Positions 1 to 11,022 of a stretch of 61,059 nt of DNA are shown here, one piece after another. The position numbers were made by a program, and so were the translations under genes. Source of the DNA: Candidatus Methylopumilus sp. (GTDB lineage Bacteria > Pseudomonadota > Gammaproteobacteria > Burkholderiales > Methylophilaceae); the NCBI GenBank assembly GCA_024640945.1, contig JAHEEA010000006.1, forward strand, positions 1 through 61,059, written 5' to 3'. Below the pieces are notes generated by a model. It did not search any database. It was not told the DNA's origin and saw only the letters and a program-made list of their open reading frames with translations. Numbering within the stretch: the first letter of the stretch is position 1; each line of letters starts with the position of its first letter.

Positions 1-112
1 TGGCGGCCATAGCGAATTGGAACCACCCCTTCCCATCTCGAACAGGGCCGTGAAACGATTCTGCGCCAATGATAGTATGCTCTTCGCATGCGAAAGTAGG
101 TCACCGCCAGGC
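1..112 (+). rRNA. rrf: 5S ribosomal RNA (5' end cut by window)
   Basis: The sequence matches the bacterial 5S pattern: the CCCATCTCGAACAGG segment, the GTGAAACGATTCTGCGCC stretch, and a 3' end (CACCGCCAGGC) that pairs with the TGGCGGCC at the start. A few 5' bases appear to lie outside the window. It would be the last gene of an rRNA operon whose 16S and 23S genes lie upstream, and is followed by a strong terminator. Confidence 0.93.
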
Positions 113-152
113 TATTTATACGATGCTTTGTTTGTTCTAAACAAAGCTAATG

Positions 153-179
153 AAAAGCCCACACTTTGTGGGCTTTTTT
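153..179 (+). terminator. Rho-independent terminator of the rRNA operon
   Basis: Inverted repeat AAAAGCCCACA / TGTGGGCTTTT with a 3-nt loop and a T-run, 40 bases after the 5S gene. Confidence 0.9.
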
Positions 180-211
180 GTTTGTAATGAAATGGCAATC
201 AATTTAATGAT

Positions 212-220
212 TGTTATAAT
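212..220 (+). promoter_or_regulatory. Probable promoter (extended -10) of the rimP-nusA-infB operon
   Basis: TGTTATAAT is a TG-extended -10 element about 70 bases upstream of rimP, downstream of the rRNA terminator. No good -35 hexamer is visible at 17-bp spacing, which is tolerable for an extended -10. Confidence 0.4.
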
Positions 221-291
221 AGGGTAATGGGCTTTGTGCCCATTTTTTGTTTTAATTTTTAGTATTTAAATACAAATAGATAGGTATTTAA

Positions 292-726
292 TTGCAAGAT
301 TTATACGCATTGGTTGAAAAATCAGTAACCCAGTTAGGTTACGAACTTGTCGATTTTGAAGTATCAAATCGCGGTAAATTGTTACGTCTCTTTATTGATA
401 AGCCTGAAGGCGTCAATATTGATGATTGCGTATTAGTGAGCAATCAACTAGGTAACGTTTTAGCGGTTGAAAATGATTTTGACTACGATCGCCTTGAGGT
501 TTCCTCTCCCGGCCTTGATCGTGCAATAAAGAGAGAGTCTGATTTTGTGAAGTTTACTGATTCGCGCGCTAGCGTTAAAACTAGAATGCCAATCGAGGGT
601 AGAAAAAACTTCATAGGGTTGTTAAAAGGTGTGAATGATGGCGTATTAACAATGAATGTTGAGGGTGCTGATGTCGAAATCAGCCTTCTAAACATTGATA
701 AAGCCCGTTTAGCACCAGAATTTTAA
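292..726 (+). CDS. rimP: Ribosome maturation factor RimP
   Basis: A 144-residue protein with the RimP layout: N-terminal alpha/beta domain beginning DLYALVEKSVTQLGYELVDF, the conserved EVSSPGLDRAI segment near residue 70, and a C-terminal SH3-like domain. RimP assists late 30S subunit assembly in the cytoplasm. The start is a TTG with a weak GATAGG site upstream; no ATG fits in frame. It is the first gene of the conserved rimP-nusA-infB-rbfA-truB operon, 41 bases before nusA, and its length is normal for the family. Confidence 0.95.
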   Translation: MQDLYALVEKSVTQLGYELVDFEVSNRGKLLRLFIDKPEGVNIDDCVLVSNQLGNVLAVENDFDYDRLEVSSPGLDRAIKRESDFVKFTDSRASVKTRMPIEGRKNFIGLLKGVNDGVLTMNVEGADVEISLLNIDKARLAPEF

Positions 727-767
727 AATGTTTTTTGGAATGACCGAATTTTTAGGCGGAGATTAAA

Positions 768-2243
768 ATGAGTCGCGAAATATTATTGTTAGTAGATGCA
801 CTTGCACATGAGAAGAATGTTGATAAAGAAGTTGTTTTTAGCGCACTTGAGTACGCTTTAGCTTCTGCTACTAAAAAACGTTTTGCAGATGATGCAGACG
901 TACGTGTATCCATTGACCGCGAAACTGGTGAATATGAGTCATTTAGACGTTGGACATTGTTAACTGATGACCAAGCACTAGAAAATCCAGGCGCCCAAAT
1001 GTACGCTGATGATGAGCGTGCTGAAGGTAAGGATGTTTCTGCTGAGAACACATTTGAAGATCCACTCGAGTCAGTTGAATTTGGCCGTATTGGTGCACAA
1101 GCTGCTAAACAAGTTATTTTGCAAAAAGTCCGTGAAGCAGAGCGTGAGCAAATCTTAGATGATTTCCTTGCCCGCAATGAGCACATGGTAACGGGTGCAA
1201 TTAAGCGTATGGAAAAAGGCAATGCGGTGATCGAAGTTGGCCGTATTGAAGCATTATTGCCACGTGAACAAATGATTCCTAAAGAGAATTTGCGTGTTGG
1301 TGACCGCGTTCGTGCTTATTTATCAAGAATAGAACGTGGTGGCCGTGGCCCACAATTAATTCTTTCAAGAATTGCCCCTGAATTCTTAACTCGTTTATTT
1401 GAGTTGGAAGTACCAGAAATTGAAGATGGTTTATTAGAGATCCGCGGCGCAGCTCGTGATCCAGGTTTACGTTCAAAAATTGCAGTGAAAGCAAATGATC
1501 AACGTTTGGACCCTGTAGGTACTTGCGTAGGTATGCGTGGTTCACGTGTGCAAGCGGTAACTGGCGAATTGGCTGGCGAGCGTGTAGATATCGTGTTGTG
1601 GTCTATGGAGCCTGCGCAGTTTGTCATTAACGCAATGGCACCAGCTGAAGTTTCAAGCATTGTTGTTGATGAAGATGCACACAGTATGGATGTGGTTGTT
1701 GATGAAGAACAATTAGCACAAGCGATTGGTCGTAACGGTCAAAACGTGCGCTTGGCTTCTGAATTAACTGGCTGGACATTAAACATTCTGACGATTGATG
1801 AAGCCGCTAAAAAGAATGAAGAAGAGTACGTTAAAACACGTCAATTATTCATTGAAAAATTAGATGTGGATGAAGAAGTTGCTGATATCTTAGTGCAAGA
1901 AGGTTTCGGCACTTTAGAAGAAATCGCTTATGTCCCAATGGCTGAAATGGCTGAAATTGAAGCCTTTGATGAAGATACGATTAATGAACTTCGTAAACGT
2001 GCAAGAGCTGCATTATTAACAGACGCGATTGCGAAAGAAGAAAAAGCAGAAGAGCCTGCTGCCGACCTTTTAGGTATGGAAGGCATGGATGAAGAAACTG
2101 CACATTTGTTAGCATCTAAGGGTGTTTCAACAATGGATGATCTTGCAGATTTAGCTGTAGATGATTTGGTTGATCTCACAAAAATGGATGCGGAACGCGC
2201 AAAAACTTTAATTATGACTGCTCGCGCACCATGGTTTGCATAA
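768..2243 (+). CDS. nusA: Transcription termination/antitermination protein NusA
   Basis: A 491-residue protein with all NusA modules in order: RNA-polymerase-binding N-terminal domain (about 1-130), S1 domain (about 135-200), two KH domains ([20 protein letters not shown] and [18 protein letters not shown]), and two C-terminal acidic repeats (about 355-425 and 430-490) as in E. coli. NusA binds RNA polymerase and modulates pausing, intrinsic termination and rRNA antitermination. The ATG is preceded by a GGCGGAG ribosome-binding site. Second gene of the rimP operon. Confidence 0.97.
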   Translation: MSREILLLVDALAHEKNVDKEVVFSALEYALASATKKRFADDADVRVSIDRETGEYESFRRWTLLTDDQALENPGAQMYADDERAEGKDVSAENTFEDPLESVEFGRIGAQAAKQVILQKVREAEREQILDDFLARNEHMVTGAIKRMEKGNAVIEVGRIEALLPREQMIPKENLRVGDRVRAYLSRIERGGRGPQLILSRIAPEFLTRLFELEVPEIEDGLLEIRGAARDPGLRSKIAVKANDQRLDPVGTCVGMRGSRVQAVTGELAGERVDIVLWSMEPAQFVINAMAPAEVSSIVVDEDAHSMDVVVDEEQLAQAIGRNGQNVRLASELTGWTLNILTIDEAAKKNEEEYVKTRQLFIEKLDVDEEVADILVQEGFGTLEEIAYVPMAEMAEIEAFDEDTINELRKRARAALLTDAIAKEEKAEEPAADLLGMEGMDEETAHLLASKGVSTMDDLADLAVDDLVDLTKMDAERAKTLIMTARAPWFA

Positions 2244-2329
2244 GGCTTAATAGCTAGACGTGACAAACAAATTTAATTGAAATCATTTGATTTTTAGAAG
2301 TGCTGTAAAGAATAAGACTGGAGTAACAG

Positions 2330-4960
2330 ATGGGACAGACAAGCGTATTACAATTTGCGGGAGAGCTAGGCCTACCGGCTGAGCTTTTGCTCGAACAGTT
2401 GAAAAGTGCTGGCGTCAATAAAGTTGCATCAAGTGACCAGTTGACTGAGGCTGACAAGGAATTGTTGCTTACTTACTTGCGTAAAGAGCATGGCCAGGCA
2501 CCTAAAAATAAAATTACTTTAACTCGCAAGCAAAATACCGAAATTAAAAAGACTGATAGTTCAGGCAAGGCTCGTACTATTCAAGTGGAAGTGCGTAAGA
2601 AGCGTGTTTTGGTTCGTAACGAAGAAGCGGCTGAACAGTCTGCTGTTGTTGAGCCGATCGTTGAAGAGCCAGTGATTGAAGCGGTTGTTCCTGAAGTGGT
2701 TGCTGAGCCAGTAGCTGAAGAGCCAGTGATTGAAGCGGTTGTTCCTGAAGTGGTTGCTGAGCCAGCAGTTGAAGAGCCGGTAGCTAAAAAATCAGTGAAG
2801 CCAAGCTTGCTTTCACCAGAGCAAATAGCGCAACGTGCGAATGAAGCTAAACGCCATGAAGCATTAATGGCTATCCAAATGGAAGACTTGCGTAAGAAGC
2901 AAGAGTTGGCTCAAAAGCGTTTGGATGAAGATGCCAAAAAAGCTGCAGAAGCTGTAGCGGCCGCCGCTAAAGTTTCAGCTGGGACATTACATAAGCCTGC
3001 TGCAAAAGAAGGTGCAAAGACGGAAGATAAAAACGCTAAAAAAGGTGCAAAGAATAAAGAATGGGCTGACGCTGAGAACAAAAAACGCGGTATTAAAACG
3101 CGTGGTGACGTTAACTTGGGTCAAGGCTGGCGTGCACAAAAAAGCAAAGCCAAGTCTCAGAGAAATGATGATGCTGAACATGCGTTCAATGCGCCAACCG
3201 AACCTATCGTTCATGAAGTTTTAGTGCCAGAAACAATTACCGTTGCTGACTTGGCACACAAGATGGCTGTTAAAGCAGGTGAAGTCATTAAGGTGCTGAT
3301 GAAGATGGGCATGATGGTGACGATTAACCAAGTGCTTGACCAAGAAACAGCGATTATTTTGGTTGAGGAAATGGGCCATATTGCAAAAGCAGCAGCGGCA
3401 AATGATCCAGAGACATTCTTGGATGATGCTGATCATGCAGAAGCTATTCAAGAAGCGCGTCCACCTGTAGTTACAGTGATGGGTCACGTTGACCATGGTA
3501 AAACTTCATTGCTAGATTACATTCGTCGTAGCCGTGTTGCTTCAGGTGAAGCGGGCGGCATTACACAACATATTGGCGCTTACCACGTTGAAACTCCTCG
3601 TGGCATGGTTACTTTCTTAGATACCCCAGGCCATGAAGCGTTTACTGCGATGCGTGCCCGTGGTGCGAAAGCAACCGACGTTGTTATTCTTGTTGTAGCA
3701 GCTGATGATGGCGTAATGCCACAAACGATTGAAGCAGTTCACCACGCTAAAGCAGCAGGTGTACCTCTAGTCGTTGCTGTTAATAAAATTGATAAACCAG
3801 AAGCAAACTCAGAGCGCGTTAAACAAGAGCTTGTGGCAGAAGAAGTTGTGCCGGAAGACTGGGGTGGCGATGTGATGTTTGTTGAAGTGTCAGCGAAAAC
3901 AGGTCAAGGTATTGATAACTTATTAGAAGCAGTATTGCTTCAAGCTGAAATTTTAGAATTAAAAGCACCTAAAAATACACCAGCTAAAGGCTTGGTCATC
4001 GAGGGTCGTTTAGATAAAGGCCGCGGTCCAGTTTCTAGCATTTTGGTTCAGTCAGGCACGCTAAAACGTGGCGACATGATTCTTGCCGGTAGTGCGTTCG
4101 GTCGTGTACGTGCAATGTTAGATGAAGCTGGTAATGATATTAAAGAGGCAGGCCCTTCTATCCCTGTTGAAATTTTAGGTTTGTCTGACGTGCCTAATGC
4201 AGGTGAAGAAGTGATTGTGCTTAATGATGAACGTAAAGCACGTGAGATTGCATTGTTCCGTCAAGGTAAATTCCGTGATGTGAAATTAGCAAAACAACAA
4301 GCGTCTAAACTTGAAAACATGTTTGATCAAATGGCTGAAGGCGAAGTTAAAACTTTGGGCTTAATTATCAAATCAGATGTTCAAGGTTCATACGAGGCAC
4401 TTTCAACTTCACTACAAAAACTTTCTACTGCTGAAGTTAAAGTTAATATTATTCATACAGGCGTGGGTGCAGTGACTGAGTCTGATGTGAACTTATCTGT
4501 TGCATCGAAAGCAGTATTAATTGGCTTTAATGTCCGTGCAGATGCTGGCGCTCGTAAGTTGATCGAGAGCTCAGGCGTTGATGTTCGTTACTACAATATT
4601 ATTTACGAAGCAGTAGATGAAATCAAAGCAGCTTTAGGTGGCATGCTATCACCAGAGAAGAAAGAAAGCGCAACAGGCTTGGTTGAAATCCGTGAAGTAT
4701 TCCGTATTTCTAAAGTGGGTGCGATTGCTGGTTGTTACGTCTTGGACGGTGTGATTAAACGTAACTCTAAGGTTCGTGTGTTGCGTGGTGATGTTGTGAT
4801 TCACACGGGCGAACTAGATTCATTGAAACGCTTTAAAGATGACGTTAAAGAAGTTAAATCAAACTTTGAGTGCGGCTTGTCATTGAAGAACTTCAACGAC
4901 ATCGAAGTTGGCGACATGCTAGAAGTATTTGAAGTTGTTGAAGTGGCAAGAACACTTTAA
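2330..4960 (+). CDS. infB: Translation initiation factor IF-2
   Basis: An 876-residue GTPase. The N-terminal IF2N domain (1-50) is followed by a long Ala/Glu/Lys-rich linker, a second IF2N-like segment (about residues 295-350) and the G domain. G1 is GHVDHGKT (about residue 385), then DTPGHEAF and NKID, followed by beta-barrel domains and the fMet-tRNA-binding C-terminus. IF-2 delivers initiator tRNA to the 30S subunit. The linker contains an 18-residue unit ([18 protein letters not shown] type) repeated in tandem near residues 109-150. It is 86 bases after nusA and 2 bases before rbfA. Confidence 0.97.
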   Translation: MGQTSVLQFAGELGLPAELLLEQLKSAGVNKVASSDQLTEADKELLLTYLRKEHGQAPKNKITLTRKQNTEIKKTDSSGKARTIQVEVRKKRVLVRNEEAAEQSAVVEPIVEEPVIEAVVPEVVAEPVAEEPVIEAVVPEVVAEPAVEEPVAKKSVKPSLLSPEQIAQRANEAKRHEALMAIQMEDLRKKQELAQKRLDEDAKKAAEAVAAAAKVSAGTLHKPAAKEGAKTEDKNAKKGAKNKEWADAENKKRGIKTRGDVNLGQGWRAQKSKAKSQRNDDAEHAFNAPTEPIVHEVLVPETITVADLAHKMAVKAGEVIKVLMKMGMMVTINQVLDQETAIILVEEMGHIAKAAAANDPETFLDDADHAEAIQEARPPVVTVMGHVDHGKTSLLDYIRRSRVASGEAGGITQHIGAYHVETPRGMVTFLDTPGHEAFTAMRARGAKATDVVILVVAADDGVMPQTIEAVHHAKAAGVPLVVAVNKIDKPEANSERVKQELVAEEVVPEDWGGDVMFVEVSAKTGQGIDNLLEAVLLQAEILELKAPKNTPAKGLVIEGRLDKGRGPVSSILVQSGTLKRGDMILAGSAFGRVRAMLDEAGNDIKEAGPSIPVEILGLSDVPNAGEEVIVLNDERKAREIALFRQGKFRDVKLAKQQASKLENMFDQMAEGEVKTLGLIIKSDVQGSYEALSTSLQKLSTAEVKVNIIHTGVGAVTESDVNLSVASKAVLIGFNVRADAGARKLIESSGVDVRYYNIIYEAVDEIKAALGGMLSPEKKESATGLVEIREVFRISKVGAIAGCYVLDGVIKRNSKVRVLRGDVVIHTGELDSLKRFKDDVKEVKSNFECGLSLKNFNDIEVGDMLEVFEVVEVARTL
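2649..2772 (+). repeat. 54-bp tandem duplication in the infB linker
   Basis: Two nearly identical 54-bp units encode [18 protein letters not shown] and [18 protein letters not shown], followed by a partial third unit (EEPVAKK). It is in frame, in the unstructured linker between the N-terminal domain and the GTPase domain, so it changes only linker length. Confidence 0.85.
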
Positions 4961-4962
4961 AA

Positions 4963-5328
4963 ATGGCTAAAGATTTTGCAAGAAGTGACCGTGTAGCTGA
5001 GCAAATGCGCCGAGAGTTGGCGGATTTGCTTCAGTTTGAAGTAAAAGATCCACGTGTGGGTATGGTGACGGTGACTGAGGTTGAAGTGACTGGTGACATG
5101 GCACATGCCAAGATCTATTACAGCACGGCACAGCAAGACGCAAAATCTGCTGCTGAGCTACAAAAAGGGTTAGAGAAAACAGCTGGTTTTTTACGAAGTC
5201 AGCTTTCTAAACGCATGTTGCTGCGCACAGTGCCGCAGTTACATTTTGTCTACGATGCATCGATTGATAACGGGATGAAACTCACTCGTTTAATTAATGA
5301 GGCATTGGCAGATAGTCCAAAAGAATAA
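4963..5328 (+). CDS. rbfA: Ribosome-binding factor A
   Basis: A 121-residue KH-type cold-shock ribosome factor. The family signature is clear: RSDRVAEQMRRELADLLQFE at the N-terminus, KDPRVGMVTVTEVEVTGDMA, and the C-terminal FVYDASIDNGMKLTRLI. RbfA binds the 30S subunit and helps mature the 16S 5' end. The ATG is 2 bases after the infB stop, which suggests translational coupling; truB follows 27 bases later. Confidence 0.96.
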   Translation: MAKDFARSDRVAEQMRRELADLLQFEVKDPRVGMVTVTEVEVTGDMAHAKIYYSTAQQDAKSAAELQKGLEKTAGFLRSQLSKRMLLRTVPQLHFVYDASIDNGMKLTRLINEALADSPKE

Positions 5329-5355
5329 TTGTTCGTCTAAATCAAAGCCAAATTC

Positions 5356-6294
5356 ATGGCGCAATTTAAAAGAGTTAAACGTAATATCAATGGGGTTTTG
5401 TTACTCGACAAGCCTCTCGGTTTTTCTTCCAATCAAGCATTACAAAAAGTTAAATGGTTGTTCCAAGCAGCAAAAGCAGGCCATACAGGCACTCTTGATC
5501 CTTTAGCAACAGGCTTGTTGCCTATTTGCTTGGGCGAGGCTACAAAGTTTGCACAATACGTGACGGATGCCGATAAGACTTATATCGCGACTGTGAAATT
5601 TGGTGAAACGACCACAACTGGAGATGCGGAAGGAGAGGTTCTTGCCCGGCATCCGGTTGACTTTGATTTAAAAAAGTTGGCAGCGGTGTGTGATGCGTTT
5701 GTTGGCGAAATCAGCCAAGTTCCTCCTATGTATTCAGCATTAAAGTTTGAAGGAAAAGCACTTTACGAATATGCAAGAGAGGGTGTTGATATTGAGCGTC
5801 AGGCAAGGTTGGTGACCATTACATCAATTCAAATGGATTCGTTTGCAAATGAGATCGCAGTGCTGACGGTGTCCTGTAGTAAAGGTACTTATATCCGCAC
5901 ACTCGCTGAAGATATAGGCCATCAGCTTGGCTGTGGTGCCCATTTGATTGGCCTGCGCAGAACGGAAACAGCAGGCTATATCATTGAAGATGCAATCACA
6001 TTGGAAGCCTTGGAATTATTGGTTAAAGAAACGCCGGTTGAGAAATTAGCTAAGCTAATTTTGCCTATGGATTCCGCGATCGCTTATTTGCCTAAATTGG
6101 TGTTGAATGCCGATGCGGCACATTACTTAATGCTAGGCCAGGCTGTATGGCAATCGGGCCTTATTCCAGAAGGCGAATTACGCCTTTATGATGATAAAAA
6201 TCAATTTTTAGGTTTGGGTGTTTTGCAAGAAGATGGAAAAATTGCACCGAAGCGTTTAATGCGCGATCCTAATACTGTCCAAAATAAAGGATAA
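5356..6294 (+). CDS. truB: tRNA pseudouridine(55) synthase TruB
   Basis: A 312-residue TruB-family pseudouridine synthase. The catalytic motif AGHTGTLDPLATGLLP places the nucleophile at Asp48; YSALKFEGKALYEYAREG and the GTYIRTLAEDIG segment are also typical. A C-terminal extension beyond about residue 210 corresponds to the PUA-like/TruB-C region. It modifies U55 in the T-loop of tRNAs. Last gene of the rimP operon, followed by a separate rpsO unit. Confidence 0.96.
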   Translation: MAQFKRVKRNINGVLLLDKPLGFSSNQALQKVKWLFQAAKAGHTGTLDPLATGLLPICLGEATKFAQYVTDADKTYIATVKFGETTTTGDAEGEVLARHPVDFDLKKLAAVCDAFVGEISQVPPMYSALKFEGKALYEYAREGVDIERQARLVTITSIQMDSFANEIAVLTVSCSKGTYIRTLAEDIGHQLGCGAHLIGLRRTETAGYIIEDAITLEALELLVKETPVEKLAKLILPMDSAIAYLPKLVLNADAAHYLMLGQAVWQSGLIPEGELRLYDDKNQFLGLGVLQEDGKIAPKRLMRDPNTVQNKG

Positions 6295-6411
6295 GTATTA
6301 AATCTGCTTGATAAATCACAAGCTTACGTATAGAATGCGCAGCTCATTGGTAAATGAATGCATTAGCGGATCCCCTGCTTTTGCATTGACGCTAACTAGA
6401 TAGGAAAAAAG

Positions 6412-6681
6412 ATGGCAATTACAACGCAAGAAACCGCAAAAATCGTAGCAGATTATCAACGTGCTCCAAATGACACTGGTAGCCCAGAAGTTCAAGTCGC
6501 ATTGTTGAGCGCTCGTATCACATACTTAACAGAACACTTTAAATCAAACAAAAAAGATAACCACTCACGTCGTGGTTTGTTGGCTTTAGTTAGCCAACGT
6601 CGTCGTTTGTTAGATTACCTAAAAGGTAAAGATTTAAGCCGTTACCAAGTATTAATCGAACGTCTAGGTCTACGTAAGTAA
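6412..6681 (+). CDS. rpsO: 30S ribosomal protein S15
   Basis: An 89-residue protein of exact family length with typical S15 segments ([41 protein letters not shown]). S15 binds the 16S central domain and organises the platform. The ATG follows a TAGGAAAAAAG ribosome-binding site. Together with the downstream pnp it forms the classical rpsO-pnp pair, separated here by a terminator. Confidence 0.98.
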   Translation: MAITTQETAKIVADYQRAPNDTGSPEVQVALLSARITYLTEHFKSNKKDNHSRRGLLALVSQRRRLLDYLKGKDLSRYQVLIERLGLRK

Positions 6682-6721
6682 TAAGTCATTCACAATTTGT
6701 TTTTATTTGTGAAATGATGTG

Positions 6722-6764
6722 AAAGCCGAACACTATTGCTAATGCAATGCTGTTCGGCTTTTTC
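6722..6764 (+). terminator. Terminator between rpsO and pnp
   Basis: Inverted repeat AAAGCCGAACA / TGTTCGGCTTT with an 18-nt loop followed by a T-run, 40 bases after the rpsO stop. Confidence 0.8.
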
Positions 6765-6895
6765 GTTTGTAGTGGTAGTTAGAAGTTGTTGTCAAAAGTT
6801 TTAAAGGTATTTTGAAAAAGATACTTAAATTGAGCGCACTCTAGAACAGTAAGCGTGCATTGTGTAGTGAAATGTTGTTGAGAAAGAAGGAAAAA

Positions 6896-9019
6896 ATGTT
6901 TAATAAAGTGAAGAAGAGTATTCAATATGGTGCGCATGAGCTCACCATAGAAACAGGTGAAATTGCACGTCAAGCAGACGGCGCTGTTATGGTTACTTAT
7001 GGTGACACAGCGGTATTGGTAACGGTTGTTGGTAAAACAGAAGTTAAAGCGGGACAAGACTTTTTCCCATTAACTGTTGACTACCAAGAGCGTACATACG
7101 CAGCAGGTAAAATTCCAGGTGGCTTTTTCAAACGTGAAGGCCGTCCTTCAGAAAAAGAAACTTTAACATCACGTTTAATTGACCGTCCATTGCGTCCATT
7201 ATTCCCAGAAGCGTTCTACAACGAAGTGCAAGTTGTAGCGACCGTGATGTCGTCAGATAGCGAAATTGATCCAGATATTCCTGCAATCATCGGTGCTTCA
7301 GCAGCGATGGCAATCTCAGGCATTCCTTTCTATGGCCCACTAGGTGCTGCACGTGTTGGTTATATTGATGGCGAGTACATCATCAATCCATCAGCAACAC
7401 AAATGAAAGAAACAGAGTTGGACTTGGTTGTTGCAGCAACAGCGACGGCTGTGATGATGGTTGAATCAGAAGCTAAAGAGTTACCAGAAGATGTGATGTT
7501 GGGCGCTGTTGTTTACGGCCACGAGCAAATGCAAGCAGTCATTAACATGATTAATGAATTAACAGCTGAAGTTGGTAAAGAAGCTTGGGACTGGACTCCT
7601 CCAGAACCAAATACAGCAGTGATTGAAAAAGTAACCGCTTTGGCTAATGCTGATATTAACGCTGCTTACCAAATCAAATCAAAAGGTGCTCGTTCAACTA
7701 AGTTGGATGAAATCAAAAACCGCGTCATTTCAGAATTGATTACTGAAGAAACTTCTACGCAAGAAGCTAATGAAATCAAATCAGCTTTCTTCGATCTAGA
7801 AGCTAAAGTTGTACGTAGCCAAATCTTGAATGGTGAGCCACGTATTGATGGCCGTGATACACGTACTGTGCGTCCTATTACAATCCGTACTGGCGTATTG
7901 CCACGTACTCATGGTTCAGCATTGTTTACGCGTGGTGAAACACAAGCTTTGGTTGTTGCTACATTGGGTACAGGCCGTGATGAACAAACGATTGATGCAC
8001 TAGAAGGTGCTTATAATGATCGCTTTATGTTGCATTACAACATGCCTCCTTACGCAACAGGTGAAACAGGTCGTGTAGGTACACCTAAACGTCGTGAAAT
8101 TGGTCATGGCCGTTTAGCTAAACGTGCTTTGATTGCAGCATTGCCTTCACAAGAAGACTTCGGCTACACCATCCGTATCGTTTCTGAGATTACAGAATCA
8201 AATGGCTCAAGCTCAATGGCTTCAGTTTGTGGCGGCTGTTTAGCGTTGATGGATGCTGGCGTGCCAGTTAAATCACACGTTGCTGGTATCGCAATGGGCT
8301 TGATTAAAGAAGGTAACCGCGTTGCTGTGTTAACAGACATCTTAGGTGATGAAGATCACTTAGGCGACATGGACTTTAAAGTAGCAGGTACAGAAGATGG
8401 TATTACTGCACTTCAAATGGACATCAAGATTACTGGTATTACTGCTGAAATCATGCAAGTGGCATTGTCACAAGCTAAAGAAGGCCGTATGCACATCTTG
8501 GGTATCATGAAGTCTTCAATGGACACTTCACGTACTGAGTTGTCAGCATTTGCACCACGTATCATCACAATGAAAATCAACCCAGAGAAGATTCGTGATG
8601 TGATTGGTAAAGGCGGTGCTGTTATCCGTGCTTTAACTGAAGAAACTGGCGCGACAATTGATATTGAAGATGACGGTACAATCAAAATTGGTTGCGTAAG
8701 TGCCGAGGCTGGTGAAGAAGCTAAGAAACGTATCGAAGCGATCACTGCTGAAGTTGAAATTGGTCAGGTTTATGAAGGTCCAGTCGTTAAGTTGCTAGAC
8801 TTCGGTGCAATTGTTTCATTGTTACCAGGTAAAGATGGCTTATTACATATCTCACAAATTGCACACGAACGTGTGAATGCTGTGGGCGACTTCCTAAAAG
8901 AAGGCCAAATCGTTAAAGTTAAAGTAGTGGAAGCTGATGAGAAGGGCCGTGTGCGTTTAAGCATGAAGGCTTTGATTGATCCGCCTGCTACACAAGAAGA
9001 AGCTCCTGCAGGCGAATAA
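6896..9019 (+). CDS. pnp: Polyribonucleotide nucleotidyltransferase (PNPase)
   Basis: A 707-residue phosphorolytic 3'-5' exoribonuclease. The order is RNase PH domain 1, alpha-helical linker, RNase PH domain 2 ([19 protein letters not shown]), KH domain ([20 protein letters not shown]) and S1 domain ([17 protein letters not shown]). PNPase degrades mRNA and is part of the degradosome. The ATG at 6896 is chosen because AAGGA lies just upstream and the family starts MFNKV-like; an upstream in-frame ATG at 6860-6862 lacks a good site. Confidence 0.97.
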   Translation: MFNKVKKSIQYGAHELTIETGEIARQADGAVMVTYGDTAVLVTVVGKTEVKAGQDFFPLTVDYQERTYAAGKIPGGFFKREGRPSEKETLTSRLIDRPLRPLFPEAFYNEVQVVATVMSSDSEIDPDIPAIIGASAAMAISGIPFYGPLGAARVGYIDGEYIINPSATQMKETELDLVVAATATAVMMVESEAKELPEDVMLGAVVYGHEQMQAVINMINELTAEVGKEAWDWTPPEPNTAVIEKVTALANADINAAYQIKSKGARSTKLDEIKNRVISELITEETSTQEANEIKSAFFDLEAKVVRSQILNGEPRIDGRDTRTVRPITIRTGVLPRTHGSALFTRGETQALVVATLGTGRDEQTIDALEGAYNDRFMLHYNMPPYATGETGRVGTPKRREIGHGRLAKRALIAALPSQEDFGYTIRIVSEITESNGSSSMASVCGGCLALMDAGVPVKSHVAGIAMGLIKEGNRVAVLTDILGDEDHLGDMDFKVAGTEDGITALQMDIKITGITAEIMQVALSQAKEGRMHILGIMKSSMDTSRTELSAFAPRIITMKINPEKIRDVIGKGGAVIRALTEETGATIDIEDDGTIKIGCVSAEAGEEAKKRIEAITAEVEIGQVYEGPVVKLLDFGAIVSLLPGKDGLLHISQIAHERVNAVGDFLKEGQIVKVKVVEADEKGRVRLSMKALIDPPATQEEAPAGE

Positions 9020-9036
9020 GGCTTGCGGTAGATAAA

Positions 9037-9068
9037 TAAAAAAGGCCCGAGAAATCGGGCCTTTTTTA
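9037..9068. terminator. Bidirectional terminator between pnp and dksA
   Basis: A-run, AAGGCCCGA / TCGGGCCTT stem with a GAAA loop, then T-run. It can serve both pnp (plus) and the convergent dksA (minus). Confidence 0.9.
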
Positions 9069-9114
9069 TTGCACTTTATAGAAGCAGAAGTATGTGCGAA
9101 AGATAGCTAAGTGA

Positions 9115-9537
9115 TTATTTAGCGACTTGTCTCTCACGCATTTCATCTAGAGTTTTGCAGTCGATGCAAAGTGTTGCAGTTGGACGTGCTTCTAATCGTT
9201 TTAATCCAATTTCGATACCGCAACCATTACAGTAGCCGTATTCATTTTCTTGAATTTTTCTGAGTGTCTCTTCGATTTTTTTGATGAGCTTGCGTTCACG
9301 ATCACGATTACGTAATTCCAAAGTCATGTCTGACTCTTGGCTTGCGCGGTCATTTGGGTCAGCAAACATTGTCACTTCATCTTGCATTGTATGAACAGTG
9401 CGGTCGATATCCTGACTTAACTCAAGTTTCCAATCGTTTAAGATTTGGGTGAAATGAGCAAGTTGTTTGTCATTCATATACTCCTCATTCGCTTTCGCGA
9501 CATAAGGAACAAATTGTTTAGTAATTGCTTCAGCCAT
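9115..9537 (-). CDS. dksA: RNA polymerase-binding transcription factor DksA
   Basis: A 140-residue DksA. The coiled-coil region (about 20-100) carries conserved acidic tip residues ([12 protein letters not shown]), and the four-cysteine zinc site is visible as CNGCGIEIG and CIDC near residues 105-130. DksA enters the RNA polymerase secondary channel and, with ppGpp, mediates the stringent response. The segment [12 protein letters not shown] at the start of the conserved core is intact. Convergent to pnp. Confidence 0.95.
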   Translation of the reverse strand: MAEAITKQFVPYVAKANEEYMNDKQLAHFTQILNDWKLELSQDIDRTVHTMQDEVTMFADPNDRASQESDMTLELRNRDRERKLIKKIEETLRKIQENEYGYCNGCGIEIGLKRLEARPTATLCIDCKTLDEMRERQVAK

Positions 9538-9648
9538 GTTTGCCTTGAAGATTTAAACTGCGATTAACAAAAAGCCTTATAAAATTAAGGCGGTGCAAAG
9601 TGTACACTGATTAATTATTCTGTGCAAAAGTCTTAATTTTATCAAATA

Positions 9649-10503
9649 TTACATATTCTTAAGTTCAAGCGCTAAGAGCGTATTTTCCATCAAAGTTGCA
9701 ACGGTCATCGGCCCTACACCGCCTGGTACTGGGGTGATCCAGCCAGCACGTTCTTTAGCGCTTGCAAAGTCGACGTCACCGCAAATGGAGCCATCTTCTA
9801 AACGGTTAATACCAATATCAATTACAATTGCACCAGGTTTTATCCATTCACCTTTTACCAAGCCTGGTTTGCCTGCCGCAACGACCACTAATTCAGCGTT
9901 TTCAATCGCTGCTTTTAAGTCTTTCGTGTGGCGATGACAGCATGTCACCGTACAGCCAGCCAACAAAAGTTCAAGCGCCATTGGGCGGCCAACGTGATTG
10001 GATACGCCAACAACGACCGCATTTAATCCCATAGGATTGACGTTAATTGCTTGCAGCATCTTAATTACTCCAAATGGGGTGCAAGAACGCAAAGTGGGCT
10101 GCCTAACAGCCAATCTTCCTATGTTGTAGGGGTGGAAGCCATCGACGTCTTTTTGCGCGCTGATATGCTCAATAATGAGCTTTTCATTAATATGTGCTGG
10201 TAATGGAGATTGCACCAAAATGCCATCAATTGCCTCATCGCGATTTAAATCATCAATCAGTTTAAATAATTCATTAGCACTCGTTGATGCTGGTAAATCA
10301 TAAGCAATCGAGCGTATGCCGACTTTTTCACAAGCAAGACGTTTATTTCGGACGTAAATACTCGAGGCAGGATCCCCACCAATCAGAATCACAGCAAGTG
10401 CTGGGGCACGTTTTCCATTGCTTAAACGCTGATCAATACGCGTTTTAATGCTATTGAGCATTTCCTCTGCAATTGCTTTGCCATTGATGATTTGAGCCGA
10501 CAT
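9649..10503 (-). CDS. folD: Bifunctional methylenetetrahydrofolate dehydrogenase/cyclohydrolase FolD
   Basis: A 284-residue FolD. Seen are [14 protein letters not shown] (catalytic Tyr/Lys region), [23 protein letters not shown], the Rossmann-type [17 protein letters not shown] and the C-terminal [19 protein letters not shown]. It interconverts 5,10-methylene-, methenyl- and 10-formyl-tetrahydrofolate; in a methylotroph this is also a C1 assimilation/oxidation branch. It stands alone on the minus strand beside the tRNA cluster. Confidence 0.96.
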   Translation of the reverse strand: MSAQIINGKAIAEEMLNSIKTRIDQRLSNGKRAPALAVILIGGDPASSIYVRNKRLACEKVGIRSIAYDLPASTSANELFKLIDDLNRDEAIDGILVQSPLPAHINEKLIIEHISAQKDVDGFHPYNIGRLAVRQPTLRSCTPFGVIKMLQAINVNPMGLNAVVVGVSNHVGRPMALELLLAGCTVTCCHRHTKDLKAAIENAELVVVAAGKPGLVKGEWIKPGAIVIDIGINRLEDGSICGDVDFASAKERAGWITPVPGGVGPMTVATLMENTLLALELKNM

Positions 10504-10600
10504 ATATTAAGGTCTAAAAATATAAAAGGTGTATTTTAACAGGCAATCGTTAAATTTTAGAATTGACCTTAGTTTAAAAGTGCGTTATATTCTCGCCCCT

Positions 10601-10677
10601 CGGGGTGTAGCGTAGCCTGGTAGCGCGCCTGCTTTGGGAGCAGGATGTCGGGAGTTCAAATCTCTCCACCCCGACCA
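10601..10677 (+). tRNA. tRNA-Pro (TGG)
   Basis: 77-nt cloverleaf: acceptor CGGGGTG / CACCCCG, anticodon loop CTTTGGG with TGG, T-arm GGGAGTTCAAATCTCTC, encoded ACCA end. First of three tRNAs. Confidence 0.95.
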
Positions 10678-10715
10678 GTTTTTGTCCCAATAATTTGTTA
10701 AGATTGTCCGACAAT

Positions 10716-10792
10716 CTGCCCGTAGCTCAACCGGATAGAGCACCAGCCTTCTAAGCTGGGGGTTACAGGTTCGATTCCTGTCGGGCAGGCCA
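10716..10792 (+). tRNA. tRNA-Arg (TCT)
   Basis: 77-nt cloverleaf: acceptor CTGCCCG / CGGGCAG, anticodon TCT in CTTCTAA, T-arm ACAGGTTCGATTCCTGT, encoded GCCA end. Confidence 0.94.
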
Positions 10793-10810
10793 TACAAATC
10801 CAGCTTTATG

Positions 10811-10886
10811 GTGGCTGTAGCTCAGTTGGTAGAGCCCTGGATTGTGATTCCAGTTGTCGTGGGTTCGAGCCCCATCAGCCACCCCA
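10811..10886 (+). tRNA. tRNA-His (GTG)
   Basis: 76-nt cloverleaf with the extra 5' G paired to the discriminator C typical of tRNA-His, anticodon GTG in ATTGTGA, T-arm GTGGGTTCGAGCCCCAT, encoded CCA. Its 3' 45 bases recur exactly at 15916-15960, so this gene is the attachment site of an inserted element. Confidence 0.95.
10842..10886 (+). repeat. Left attachment repeat (3' part of tRNA-His)
   Basis: 45 bases, from the anticodon loop to the CCA end, identical to 15916-15960. Seen directly by aligning the two copies. Confidence 0.9.
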
Positions 10887-11022
10887 TAAAATCAAATGCT
10901 TAGCTATAAAATCCCGTTTTAATTAGTACCAACCAACACCGTTTTTCCGATATGAAGTGGACAAAATGTGGACAGGTTCCACAATGGGAAGAAGCCCACA
11001 GTATCCGAGCCGTCAGTTATTT

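Noticed and set aside
10585-10797. Minus-strand reading frame across tRNA-Pro and tRNA-Arg
   Set aside because: It is an antisense shadow of two clear tRNA genes, a well-known false call.
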